From IMG/VR virus record IMGVR_UViG_3300025159_000552, positions 1 to 25,722 of that record: DNA of 25,722 bases; one strand, given 5' to 3'. Below the pieces are notes generated by a model, which was not told the origin of the DNA, searched no databases, and saw nothing but the letters and a program-made list of their open reading frames with translations. This document shows, one piece after another, positions 1 to 6,835 of this stretch (positions are counted from its first letter, which is position 1; the number at the start of each line of letters is the position of its first letter). Made by a program: the position numbers and the translations under genes. Source of the DNA: a virus.

Positions 1-133
1 CCCCGGCGGCCGGTGTGATCGCCGCCGCGTCCTGCTCCTGATACACGCCAATGGACACGTAGCCCGTCTTGGCAGCATCGCCGCCTGTGGATTTGTGCTG
101 ATAAACTCCTATGTCTCGATATCCTGTAGGCAT
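1..133 (-). CDS. Small phage protein, N-terminal part only (runs off left edge)
   Basis: An open frame starts at ATG 133-131, three bases beyond the stop of the beta-helix gene, and stays open to the window edge (about 44 codons visible). The visible peptide holds two related segments, YRDIGVYQ near residues 5-12 and YVSIGVYQ near residues 24-31, an internal repeat of about 20 residues. No strong Shine-Dalgarno is visible, so it may be translated by coupling to the preceding gene. I do not recognise the family. Its place after the beta-helix fibre gene suggests another small virion or fibre-associated protein, but that is inference. Confidence 0.6.
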   Translation of the reverse strand, partial: MPTGYRDIGVYQHKSTGGDAAKTGYVSIGVYQEQDAAAITPAAG

Positions 134-136
134 GGT

Positions 137-1384
137 CTAGAGTCCCGGTAGAGTGCCGGGGAAACCTGCACCGCGACAGGCGGCTCCTGCCCCAGCCGTA
201 TTATTCAAAGTGAAGTCATCCCCCGCCGCGTTTGTGAAGGGATCGCCCGTGAGCGTCACATCGTGCGGCGAGGCGTTGACGTTCTGCCGCGCCCCGCTCG
301 TGTTGTTGTAGAAGGCGTTGTAGTCGATCCATGGGTAATCGGCGTGGGTCTGGGCGGTCGGCTGATTGATCCCGTAGCCGCCATTGTTGACGAGGATATT
401 ATTCTCGCAAACGCCCGCGCCGATGTTGAAAGAGTAGGACTGTGTAGCGCGAATGCCATCCCCACCATTACCATAGAGGATGTTATTGAGGATCAGACCG
501 CCGTAGTTGTAAATTAGGCCGTGACCGCCGTTGTTCGCGATCACATTGCCCGTGACACGACCCGTGGTGAACACAGCAACACCGTCGCTGGTGTTGTCAT
601 GCACCCAGCAATCCATGACGCCACCGACGGCATTCGACCATATCCCGTTGTTGTTATGATCGACTTCGCAGCGTATCAATGACCAATACTCGTAAGAGGC
701 CGACAGACCGTACTGCACAAAATGGTGAATGTGACAGTTGACCAGTGTTCCATGTACGGTGGTCGGGTTCACCCCTCTAAGACCCACCGAAGTGCCGTCC
801 AATTCAAGATTCTCAAACGTCCACCCAAGTCCTGGAGTCAAGCCATCTATGGCTGCCGTAACCGAAATGATCGGTTGTCCGAGATCGCCCCGCGTCGTCG
901 CATAGCCCACAAGGCGTGTGCGGTAGGCCCCGCCAAGGCTTGCTGGCGACAACGCCGTCGTAATGTTGTACGTCCCTCCCCGTACATACACCATCATCCC
1001 AGCGACCGTGGAGAGCGTGAGCCCTTGGGCAATCGTCAAAAACGCCCCGCCGAGGTTGCCCGTCCCGCCCGTGCTCCCGCCGGTCCCGACCGACCGATCC
1101 ATCGTGGCGACACCCGCCGCAACGGAGACCACCTGATACCACCCCGTCGTGAACCCCGTCCCGCCCGTGACGTTCAGAATGTTGCCGACTTCCGCCGCTG
1201 AGAAGGGAAACGCCGCGCTCGTCAACTCGGTGGTCGTCCCGCCGATCACGAGGTCCGTGTAGGCGATCTGCGCCGCGGCCTGCTGCGACCGATCCGTGCC
1301 GGACGCACCGGTGACGAACCCGCCGCCATTGGCATCGTTGCCATCGGTGCGGACTTCCCAGACGGTTGTAGCTGGAAGTGCCAT
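137..1384 (-). CDS. Right-handed beta-helix tail fibre/tailspike-like protein
   Basis: This 415-aa protein probably acts as a receptor-binding fibre, tailspike or surface-glycan-binding subunit. From about residue 120 the sequence has the irregular repeat of a parallel beta-helix, with many Asn/Gly turns such as NNILYGNGGDGI, HDNTSDGV and ENNILVNNGGYGI, as in pectate lyase/NosD-like folds. Residues 1-110 are Gly/Thr/Ala-rich and look like a virion-attachment region. No signal peptide is present, consistent with a virion protein. ATG 1384 follows the preceding TAG (1390-1388) by three bases, with a GAGAGG ribosome site upstream. I cannot assign catalytic residues, so enzyme activity is unproven. 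An accessory decoration protein is also possible. Confidence 0.8.
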   Translation of the reverse strand: MALPATTVWEVRTDGNDANGGGFVTGASGTDRSQQAAAQIAYTDLVIGGTTTELTSAAFPFSAAEVGNILNVTGGTGFTTGWYQVVSVAAGVATMDRSVGTGGSTGGTGNLGGAFLTIAQGLTLSTVAGMMVYVRGGTYNITTALSPASLGGAYRTRLVGYATTRGDLGQPIISVTAAIDGLTPGLGWTFENLELDGTSVGLRGVNPTTVHGTLVNCHIHHFVQYGLSASYEYWSLIRCEVDHNNNGIWSNAVGGVMDCWVHDNTSDGVAVFTTGRVTGNVIANNGGHGLIYNYGGLILNNILYGNGGDGIRATQSYSFNIGAGVCENNILVNNGGYGINQPTAQTHADYPWIDYNAFYNNTSGARQNVNASPHDVTLTGDPFTNAAGDDFTLNNTAGAGAACRGAGFPGTLPGL

Positions 1385-1387
1385 CGT

Positions 1388-1705
1388 CTAGCCTCTCGGG
1401 TTCACCGCCGCCGCGAAGAAGGCGTTCCGCTTGGCGTTGCCTCCCGCTTCGGCATCCGCGATGAAGGCGTCCAGCAACGCCTTGAGCGAGGTCAACGCCG
1501 CGCCGGTGATGCGCCCACGGCCGTCCACGTCGGAGCCGTCGGCGATCAGGTCGGCCGTGTTCGGCACCAGCGCGCCGAGCCCCTGGCCGGCCCAGACAGT
1601 TGTCGCCGTTTTGGCGGTGTTGTAGAACGTCGCCCAGGCGTCGCACAGGACGCGGGCGTGTTCGTTGGCGAAGCGGACCACTTGAGGATTCGTGATGTCA
1701 GGCAT
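1388..1705 (-). CDS. Small conserved phage virion-associated protein
   Basis: This 105-aa acidic protein opens with MPDITNPQVVRFANEHAR, a pattern I know from short conserved hypothetical proteins encoded among phage structural genes. It is predicted largely helical and has no membrane segment, no signal peptide and one Cys (residue 21). ATG 1705 is preceded by AAAGGAG at good spacing, which fixes the start. It lies between an intron-split virion protein and the beta-helix fibre, so a structural or assembly role is likely. The molecular function is unknown. Confidence 0.8.
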   Translation of the reverse strand: MPDITNPQVVRFANEHARVLCDAWATFYNTAKTATTVWAGQGLGALVPNTADLIADGSDVDGRGRITGAALTSLKALLDAFIADAEAGGNAKRNAFFAAAVNPRG

Positions 1706-1820
1706 GAGAGGCTCCTTTGTTAGGCATACGCGCCCGCGCGCCGGATGCGGATGGGGGTGCCGGGCAATCGGCGCGCGGGACGACCCCGACGCCGTCGAGA
1801 CGGACGCTGCCCCGCATCAT
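1698..1820 (-). CDS. Possible 40-aa ORF in the largest gap between genes
   Basis: The 139 bases between the intron-split gene and the next gene hold no clear gene. The only sizeable ATG frame opens at 1820 (tandem ATG ATG, beginning MMRGSVRLDGVGVVP) and ends at TGA 1700-1698, overlapping the next start. There is no good Shine-Dalgarno, and its C-terminus reads through the next gene's ribosome site. Another frame through the same bases is Arg-rich and also lacks a start with a ribosome site. I list it as the best candidate for this gap; it may be non-coding. Confidence 0.2.
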   Translation of the reverse strand: MMRGSVRLDGVGVVPRADCPAPPSASGARARMPNKGASHA

Positions 1821-1844
1821 GCGGCCGCCGACGCGCGTCGGACG

Positions 1845-2568
1845 TCACGCCAGCGTAAAGACGCCCGTCGCAGCCGGCAGAATGGAGAGCGTGTTTGGCG
1901 AAGCGATCGTGAACTGCGCTGAGGACAGCGAGGCAAAGCAGAGCACCTTGCCCGCGCCCGCGCCCGTCGAATTCCGGATCAGCGCGAACCGGATGTTGAT
2001 GAGCGAGGAGCCGGAGGCCGTGAACACGAGCCCCGCCGTCGTGTAGGTGAACTTGTACTGCTTCGCCGACGCGCCGACCGTCCACTGCCCCGTCGCCGGG
2101 CCGATGTTCCGCCCACCCGCGACATAGCCGCCGCGCGCCGAGATCTCCGAGCCGATCGAGGCGAACGTCGAGCGCGTCGAGAGGACGATGATCGCCGCGC
2201 TCGCGCTCGTCTTGTGGAGCGACATCTTGAACACCCCAGCCCCGAGCGTGATCGTCCCCGCGCCGAGGTACTTCTTCGCCTTCAAATGACCTTGCCTTCA
2301 GCCGGCTCTTTATCCGGCCACTCCGCGTTTCCACGGAGGCTGGGACTATCTCTTCATCCCTCTCGGGATGCGGCGCGCTCGTGGAGGTTTCGACCGGTCT
2401 GGCCTACTCCCTCTAGTCTCTGAACCTTCCGAGTATTCCTACTCGGCTTGGCTGCGGATTCCCCTGCGCTTGCGCGTGTAGGGTTCCCGACAATTCACGC
2501 CGTTACCATCGCGCATTACTGCGCGACTAGCCCAGGCGAGCGTAGATCTTCCACGTGCCGACTGCCAT
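1845..2568 (-). CDS. Virion structural protein, split by a group I intron (exons 2568-2539 and 2282-1845)
   Basis: Exon 1 is 30 nt (2568-2539, MAVGTWKIYA). Exon 2 is 438 nt (2282-1845, starting KAKKYLGAGTITLG). Joined, they give a 155-aa protein of a type common in phage structural clusters: an N-terminal TWK-Y-KAKKYLG motif, then a Gly/Ala/Ser-rich beta domain with SARGGYVAGGRN and a C-terminal FTIASPNTLSILPA segment. Exon 2 alone has no proper start; it is open only from codons just after an in-frame TGA inside the intron. Exon 1 supplies an ATG with GGAGGG eight bases upstream. The family identification and the RNA fold independently agree on the same junction. The exact virion role is unknown. 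Confidence 0.88.
2283..2538 (-). ncRNA. Self-splicing group I intron, 256 nt
   Basis: All parts of a group I ribozyme can be traced on the minus strand. P1 pairs exon end CUA(C)GCU plus C2538 with GGGCUAG (2533-2527), with the conserved U2539-G2532 wobble at the splice site. P10 pairs CGCCU (2538-2534) with exon 2 AGGCG (2281-2277). P2 is 2526-2521/2514-2509. P3 is CGGCG 2502-2498/CGCCG 2375-2371. P is AATTGTCGGGAA (from 2495) and Q is AATCCGCAGCC (2460-2450), forming P4 with one bulged U. P5 is capped by GCAA. P6 is 2446-2429 with loop GGAA. R is GTTCAGAGACTA (2425-2414). P7 is GACTA 2418-2414/TAGTC 2348-2344. P8 is 2370-2355 with loop GAGA. P9 is 2338-2321 with loop GAAA, and P9.1 is 2318-2301. 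The terminal G is 2283. Room for extra stems between P7 and P3 suggests subgroup IA. Confidence 0.92.
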
Positions 2569-3295
2569 TTGTCGATCCCTCCATCATGGTGATGACGTCG
2601 TGTGTTGCAATGATCAAGGGGTGTTCCGGATACAACTCCCGGAAGAGCCTCGCCTTCATTTGCGAGCTGGCGTTATGCCACCCCTTGATCTCCCAGAATG
2701 CTCCAGTCTCGGGTACGAAAAAATCAGGAAGGTATGAACATGAGCCTAAGACAAATCGCTTTGGCTCGTATTGCCATCCGATTCCTCTGGCATCCAACGC
2801 CTTGGCAAATCGCACTTCATAGGACGAACGAAAGCGCACGCCGTTGTATTCTGGCCGCGGGCCGCGCATCGGGCTTATCCCTGTCGGAATGCCCTTGTTC
2901 CAAGGAATGGAGCCTGGGCGCCTGCCGCTATTTGCCCTCTGCTCCGGGGACATCATTTTCCCTTTGTTGTGCGCGGGTCTCCCCTTTTTTGCGGTACTCA
3001 TCCTAATCCGAGCCTCGAACGATTTTGCTTTCCCTAAAAGAGCTGCGGCGATCTTCGCACGCCATTCGATGCTCTTTGGTTTTCCACGAAGCGCTGCACT
3101 TCTCTTTGCCAATGTCTCGGCCGATGGAGACGCCATAGATAGCCCCTTGTTCCAGGGAGCGAAACCACGGCGTTTTCCAAAGTTCACACATTGATCAGCA
3201 TTCATTTTGATGCCTTTGTTCCAGGGGACGCGGCCATGGTGGGCTGCGGCGTTCTTCGCCCGCGCTTCCTCTGAATGACACGACCCCTTACGCAT
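2516..3295 (-). CDS. Free-standing homing endonuclease: NUMOD3 repeats plus PD-(D/E)XK nuclease
   Basis: This 259-aa protein is a site-specific DNA endonuclease of the homing type. Residues 1-140 carry four NUMOD3-like DNA-binding repeats, marked by WNKG at 25-28, 48-51 and 132-135 and HNKG at 109-112. Residues 148-235 form a PD-(D/E)XK nuclease: E160 (RSSYEVRFA), PD191FFVP, E202-I-K204-G, preceded by WQYEPKRF. ATG 3295 overlaps the methyltransferase stop (3290-3288) by 8 nt. The 3' end runs through exon 1 and intron P1 of the next gene and stops at TAA 2518-2516, inside the P2 loop. After splicing the frame would stop at the exon junction, giving 252 aa. Lower GC patches than its neighbours suggest transfer. 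Confidence 0.88.
   Translation of the reverse strand: MRKGSCHSEEARAKNAAAHHGRVPWNKGIKMNADQCVNFGKRRGFAPWNKGLSMASPSAETLAKRSAALRGKPKSIEWRAKIAAALLGKAKSFEARIRMSTAKKGRPAHNKGKMMSPEQRANSGRRPGSIPWNKGIPTGISPMRGPRPEYNGVRFRSSYEVRFAKALDARGIGWQYEPKRFVLGSCSYLPDFFVPETGAFWEIKGWHNASSQMKARLFRELYPEHPLIIATHDVITMMEGSTNGSRHVEDLRSPGLVAQ
2569..2584 (-). promoter_or_regulatory. Ribosome binding site for exon 1 of the split virion gene
   Basis: On the minus strand GGAGGG lies eight bases upstream of ATG 2568, inside the homing-endonuclease coding region. This spacing is near ideal. It is the main evidence, besides the protein family, that translation of the split gene begins here and not at the TTG near 2285. Confidence 0.75.
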
Positions 3296-4727
3296 TTGCT
3301 TTATTGTCCTCTAGCTCTGCGGCTACATTGAGTATATGCGCCAAGAGCCCATCGCCACGAATCTTGATCTCTATCTCATCCCCCAAAACTTTTAGTAAAT
3401 CTTGTAGCTCGGTTGCCTGCGCGATCATCCACGGGTGGCAGTAGAAGATCCGGTCGCCCTGGACGGAGAGCGGCACGACAACCGCTGCATCGTTTTCGGG
3501 TTGTGCGTAGGCATGATGCGCGTCATCAGCCGCGAGACAGCTATCGCAGCCGTACAGGTGAAACCGCGTGAACCCGAGCATACGGAGCAGCGGGATCGCG
3601 CGGAGGAGCACCGTCGACCCGCCGGGCACGTACCACCACTTCTCGTACTGCGCGTTGAGCAGATCCGTGATGAGGTCCGTGCTCGTGTGCCAGATGAGCG
3701 TGCGGTCGATCGGCAGTCCCTCGAACACACCCGGATCGCACTGGGAGGCGATGAGGTACTTGCAGCCGGCGATGACCGGCTTGGTGAACCGCGCATTGAA
3801 CGCCCGCGCGTCCACGATGATCTGCGCGGAGGGGGTGAGCCCGTGCTCCAGCGCCCAATTGTACGCCCCGTTGAGCGTGATGAGCTTGACGCCGTGCGCG
3901 CGATGCTGCTTGATCTCTTCCTCGAAGGCCGGCATGGACGGCCCACCGCCGAGGATCATGACTTCGATGTCATTGGTCGGATGCGGCTGCACCTGCGTCC
4001 AGCCCTGCGCGATGTTGTGCTGGACGTTCGCCCGGATCTGCTCATCGGTCACATTGAGAATCCCCGCCTCGACGATCGCAGGCCCGGCGGTCCACGCCGA
4101 CACGTAGAAGAGGCAGGCGCCGTCCACCTCCTGCGACCAGTGGACGACGCAGTCGCGCTTGCGGAATTGCTCCATCCACCACGCGAAGGGATGGAGGCTC
4201 AGATGGAGCGGCTCGCCGATCAATGCGCCGCAGGAGTCCTCGACCGTGGAGATGGAGAAGAAGACGTGTTGCGCGGCCAGCAGGATGTTGTTGAGGACGG
4301 CGTCCACCTTGGCGGGCGGGATGTGTTCGAGGACGTCTGTGCAGAATCCATAGGGCGCGGCGACGGGGAGCTTCTGCTCGAGGTCCGCCTTGAGGAAGCG
4401 GAGCGCGTGCGCCTGCGTCGTCAGCATGGCGCGCACCTCCTCGTCGAGGCAGTTGTTCACGAAATCGAGCATGGTGACCCTGAGCCCGCCGAGGAGCGCC
4501 AGCATGAGCGCGCCGCGGCCGGTGCCGCAGCCGAAGTCGAGGACTTCCGCCCCGGGCTTCGGATGCGCCTGGGCGAGGAACACTTGGGCGAGCTGCTCCC
4601 CGGGCGCAACCGTGCGGTACTCAGGGTGCGCCCAGAGCCTGCCATATTTGAGCGCCTCCGGATTGCCCGCGCCGATCGTGACAACTGGGGCGGCGCCTTC
4701 GAAGCCCGCGTGCCCGGTCTCGGTCAT
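3288..4727 (-). CDS. SAM-dependent methyltransferase fused to an MptE-like (DUF115) domain
   Basis: This 479-aa two-domain protein has a class I methyltransferase at residues about 40-215. Motif I is VLDFGCGTGRG (62-72), with an acidic MLDF strand end at 86-89 and a motif IV-like TDVLEHIPP (130-138). Residues about 225-475 form a DUF115/MptE-like domain, shown by VMILGGGPSM (256-265), LNGAYNWALEHGLTPSAQI (285-303), the following VDAR and a late GGSTVLLRAIPLL segment. That family includes archaeal 6-hydroxymethylpterin diphosphokinase and flagellin-glycosylation factors; the substrate here cannot be told. No signal or membrane segment is seen, so it is probably cytoplasmic. Placed just after a fibre gene, it may modify a fibre glycan or a nucleotide sugar, which is inference. 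Confidence 0.85.
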   Translation of the reverse strand: MTETGHAGFEGAAPVVTIGAGNPEALKYGRLWAHPEYRTVAPGEQLAQVFLAQAHPKPGAEVLDFGCGTGRGALMLALLGGLRVTMLDFVNNCLDEEVRAMLTTQAHALRFLKADLEQKLPVAAPYGFCTDVLEHIPPAKVDAVLNNILLAAQHVFFSISTVEDSCGALIGEPLHLSLHPFAWWMEQFRKRDCVVHWSQEVDGACLFYVSAWTAGPAIVEAGILNVTDEQIRANVQHNIAQGWTQVQPHPTNDIEVMILGGGPSMPAFEEEIKQHRAHGVKLITLNGAYNWALEHGLTPSAQIIVDARAFNARFTKPVIAGCKYLIASQCDPGVFEGLPIDRTLIWHTSTDLITDLLNAQYEKWWYVPGGSTVLLRAIPLLRMLGFTRFHLYGCDSCLAADDAHHAYAQPENDAAVVVPLSVQGDRIFYCHPWMIAQATELQDLLKVLGDEIEIKIRGDGLLAHILNVAAELEDNKANA

Positions 4728-4739
4728 CTGCTCAGCCTT

Positions 4740-6110
4740 TCATGGTGTCGTGGGGGTGAGGATCGTGCCGATGACGCGGGTCGGGGCGACACCAGCCAGC
4801 ACCGTAGCGCCGGCGTTCGGCGTGAGCGACGCCCCCCCCGCCACGCTCCGCAGCTCCAGCGCCACCGCCGCCCACAGCGAGGCGGTGGCCGGGGTCCCGA
4901 CCGTACAGACGACCGACGCGGGGGTCGCGGAGCCCTTGTCGATCAGGCAGCCGTTGACATCAGGCGAGCCGTCGCCGAGCGCATACTGCGTCGATCGGAA
5001 CGTCCCGCTGGACGCAGCGGAAAAGGCGGGCTGGGCGGTGTCTTCATCGCCCAGCCCGGCCACCACGACGTTTTCGGCATCCTGCGTGGTCAGCGCGATC
5101 GTCGCGCTGGTCCCGTTCCCCGTCGCCGTCACCACCGGCCCGAGCGCCTGGACGCCGGAGTATTCCGCCACGCTGACCGTGCCCACGGCGGCCGCGGTCC
5201 ATGCCACGGACACCGACGTGATGCCGGCCGCAACGTTGCGTGCCACCCAACACTCCGCATTGACCCCATCCGTCCCACTCGTGTTCTGCACGCCGCCCTG
5301 ACGGACGAAGGTCGCACCCGTCGCGGTGACCGAGGAGACCGTCGGCAGCGCGGCCGGGTCTTCCCCGTTCTCCACCATCACGACCAAATCGTTGCCCGCG
5401 ACGGTCGCCGGGATCGTCACGACGACGGGAGACGAGTGGGCACTGTCGGTGGTCTTGTTGCTCCCGCCGTTGACGAACTGAATGGGCGGCGCCTTGAACG
5501 CCGCGATCCACACGCGACCGTTCCCGGCACCGACTTCGGTAAAGCTACTGTTGTAGGTGCCCGTTGCCGTCACAATGCGGTAGGCCGTGGCGCCGGGCCA
5601 AAAGGAGGCGCCATTGGTCACTTGGTCCAAGAGCGTCATCGACGCGCCCGCCGTATGCGTGGCCGGATTACTCACCGAATCGCCGCCCATGAAGCCGACC
5701 AGAAACTCGTCCGCGTCGGTCGTCGCGATCCCCGGCGAGGTGAAGGGGGAGGCCGCATCCGCTTGTCGGGCCCCGAGGTCGAAGGCCCCGACAAGTTTGG
5801 CGTCTCGAATCTCGACCATCCAGATAGACGGCTGGCCCGCACTGGTAATCGTCAACGTGAAGGTATGATTGGTGCCGCCTAGAATGTTCTCCGCATAGTA
5901 CATGCGGGTCCTCGGACTCGCACCCAACTCCGTTTGGATCTGCGTCCACGTATTCCCTTTGGAGTCCGTAAAGGAGACAAAAGGATCACCCGTGTTCCAG
6001 TCGCCGCACAGAACGATCGTGCTCCCAGGGGTCGTCGTCCTCGCGGGGGTTGTGACTGTGGTGCCACTCGTGGTGGAGGCAACGGCGGTGACGCCGAGGG
6101 AGAGGGCCAT
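4740..6110 (-). CDS. Tail fibre-like protein with two tandem beta-sandwich domains
   Basis: This 456-aa Thr/Gly/Ala-rich protein has two related domains of about 210 residues. Domain 1 (about 1-210) includes GSTIVLCGDW, FTDSKGNTWTQI, YYAENILGGTNHTFTLTI and VWIAAFKAPP. Domain 2 (about 215-430) includes GNDLVVMVENGED, VSSVTATGATF, WVARNVAAGITSVSVAWT, VAEYSG and LWAAVALELRS. The pattern matches repeats seen in phage fibres and bacterial surface proteins. The C-terminus ends with an LTP-GA-VLAGVAPT motif, also found at the end of the distal tail protein. ATG 6110 is used with only a weak GGTGG upstream. It probably binds the host surface or extends the tail tip, by position and composition. Confidence 0.75.
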   Translation of the reverse strand: MALSLGVTAVASTTSGTTVTTPARTTTPGSTIVLCGDWNTGDPFVSFTDSKGNTWTQIQTELGASPRTRMYYAENILGGTNHTFTLTITSAGQPSIWMVEIRDAKLVGAFDLGARQADAASPFTSPGIATTDADEFLVGFMGGDSVSNPATHTAGASMTLLDQVTNGASFWPGATAYRIVTATGTYNSSFTEVGAGNGRVWIAAFKAPPIQFVNGGSNKTTDSAHSSPVVVTIPATVAGNDLVVMVENGEDPAALPTVSSVTATGATFVRQGGVQNTSGTDGVNAECWVARNVAAGITSVSVAWTAAAVGTVSVAEYSGVQALGPVVTATGNGTSATIALTTQDAENVVVAGLGDEDTAQPAFSAASSGTFRSTQYALGDGSPDVNGCLIDKGSATPASVVCTVGTPATASLWAAVALELRSVAGGASLTPNAGATVLAGVAPTRVIGTILTPTTP

Positions 6111-6139
6111 TTACGCGCCACCGGGAGGCATCGCGCGCG

Positions 6140-6829
6140 TCACCGACCCGGGCTCCCCACGAGCGCGGCGGGATCAATGTACTCGCAGCGCTTGAACACT
6201 CCGAAAATCGGATCGCCAAACACGGCATTCGTACACGGGGTGCCATCGGTCAGCGTCTTCTGCACGTAGACACTGTTGGCCCCGTAGCGCACGACCGCCG
6301 TCCCCTGAAACGCGCACACGCCGTTTTCGTCCGCGCACCGCGTCCAGACTGAGGGCAGTGAGGTTGTCGGCGGAGGTGGAGGAGGTGGAGGAGGCGGGGG
6401 TGGGGGTGGAGGTGGGGGCGGCGCGGGCGGCAGAATGACGACGGCGACGACGGGAGACGACGTGCCTTCCACGCCCGAGAGATTGACGGCGACAAGGCGG
6501 ACATAGTATTGCCCGGCTGCCGTGGGACACGGCCACGACCAGCTCGCGGCGGGTCCGAAGCCCGAGGGCACCGTGGCCACCTTCACCCCAGGATCGGTGG
6601 GACTGGTCGCCAGGTAGACGTTGTACTCCTTGAGCGACCACGACACAGGACAGGACACGCCCGCGGGCGTCTGCGCGGAGGCCGGGATCGCCAGCGCGGC
6701 GAGCAGCAACAACACTCCCCATGTCAGGTAAAGCCTACCTGAGAGGCCAACCGAGCGCGGAGACCCCTTCCCACGAAGGTGGAACAGTCGTCGTCCAGTT
6801 CGTAAGTGGAGTGACGGAAAGAGCAGCAT
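6140..6829 (-). CDS. Secreted protein: signal peptide, FN3-like domain, polyproline linker, Cys-rich C-terminal domain
   Basis: This 229-aa protein has a Sec-type signal: hydrophobic core about 36-50, cleavage likely after ASA-52, and an unusually long basic n-region of about 30 residues. Residues about 57-135 resemble a fibronectin type III fold (KEYNVYLATSPTDPG, YYVRLVAVNLSGVEG). Then come PPA and 18 consecutive prolines, followed by a compact domain with WTRCADENGVCAFQG, VVRYGANSVYVQKT, CTNAVFGDP and VFKRCEYI, a pattern seen at the ends of secreted carbohydrate-active proteins. ATG 6829 has AGGAGGG nine bases upstream, so the long N-terminus looks genuine. A signal peptide is unexpected for a virion subunit. 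A periplasmic or surface role during infection is inferred. Confidence 0.75.
   Translation of the reverse strand: MLLFPSLHLRTGRRLFHLRGKGSPRSVGLSGRLYLTWGVLLLLAALAIPASAQTPAGVSCPVSWSLKEYNVYLATSPTDPGVKVATVPSGFGPAASWSWPCPTAAGQYYVRLVAVNLSGVEGTSSPVVAVVILPPAPPPPPPPPPPPPPPPPPPTTSLPSVWTRCADENGVCAFQGTAVVRYGANSVYVQKTLTDGTPCTNAVFGDPIFGVFKRCEYIDPAALVGSPGR
6396..6427 (+). other. Potential G-quadruplex in the polyproline-coding region
   Basis: The plus strand, which is the template for the gene here, carries four G runs (5, 5, 5 and 3) with loops of 1, 7 and 6 bases, fitting the canonical G4 rule. It is a by-product of 18 Pro codons but could still fold. Confidence 0.6.
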
Positions 6830-6835
6830 GGGGAG

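Noticed and set aside
1845-2285. Reading the split virion protein as a complete 146-aa gene from TTG 2285
   Set aside because: The TTG has no good ribosome site, lies at the intron's 3' end, and the family needs an upstream N-terminal segment that exon 1 supplies.
1720-2334. Minus-strand frame of 204 codons overlapping the split virion gene
   Set aside because: It is out of frame with exon 2, runs through the intron 3' end, and is Arg/Asp-rich without domain features.
2301-2338. Hairpins near 2301-2338 as a transcription terminator
   Set aside because: They are intron stems P9 and P9.1, no T tract follows, and the operon continues.
3435-5882. 815-codon open frame on the plus strand
   Set aside because: It is antisense to two well-supported minus-strand genes, is rich in Arg/Asp/Gly as GC-rich shadow frames are, and shows no domain.
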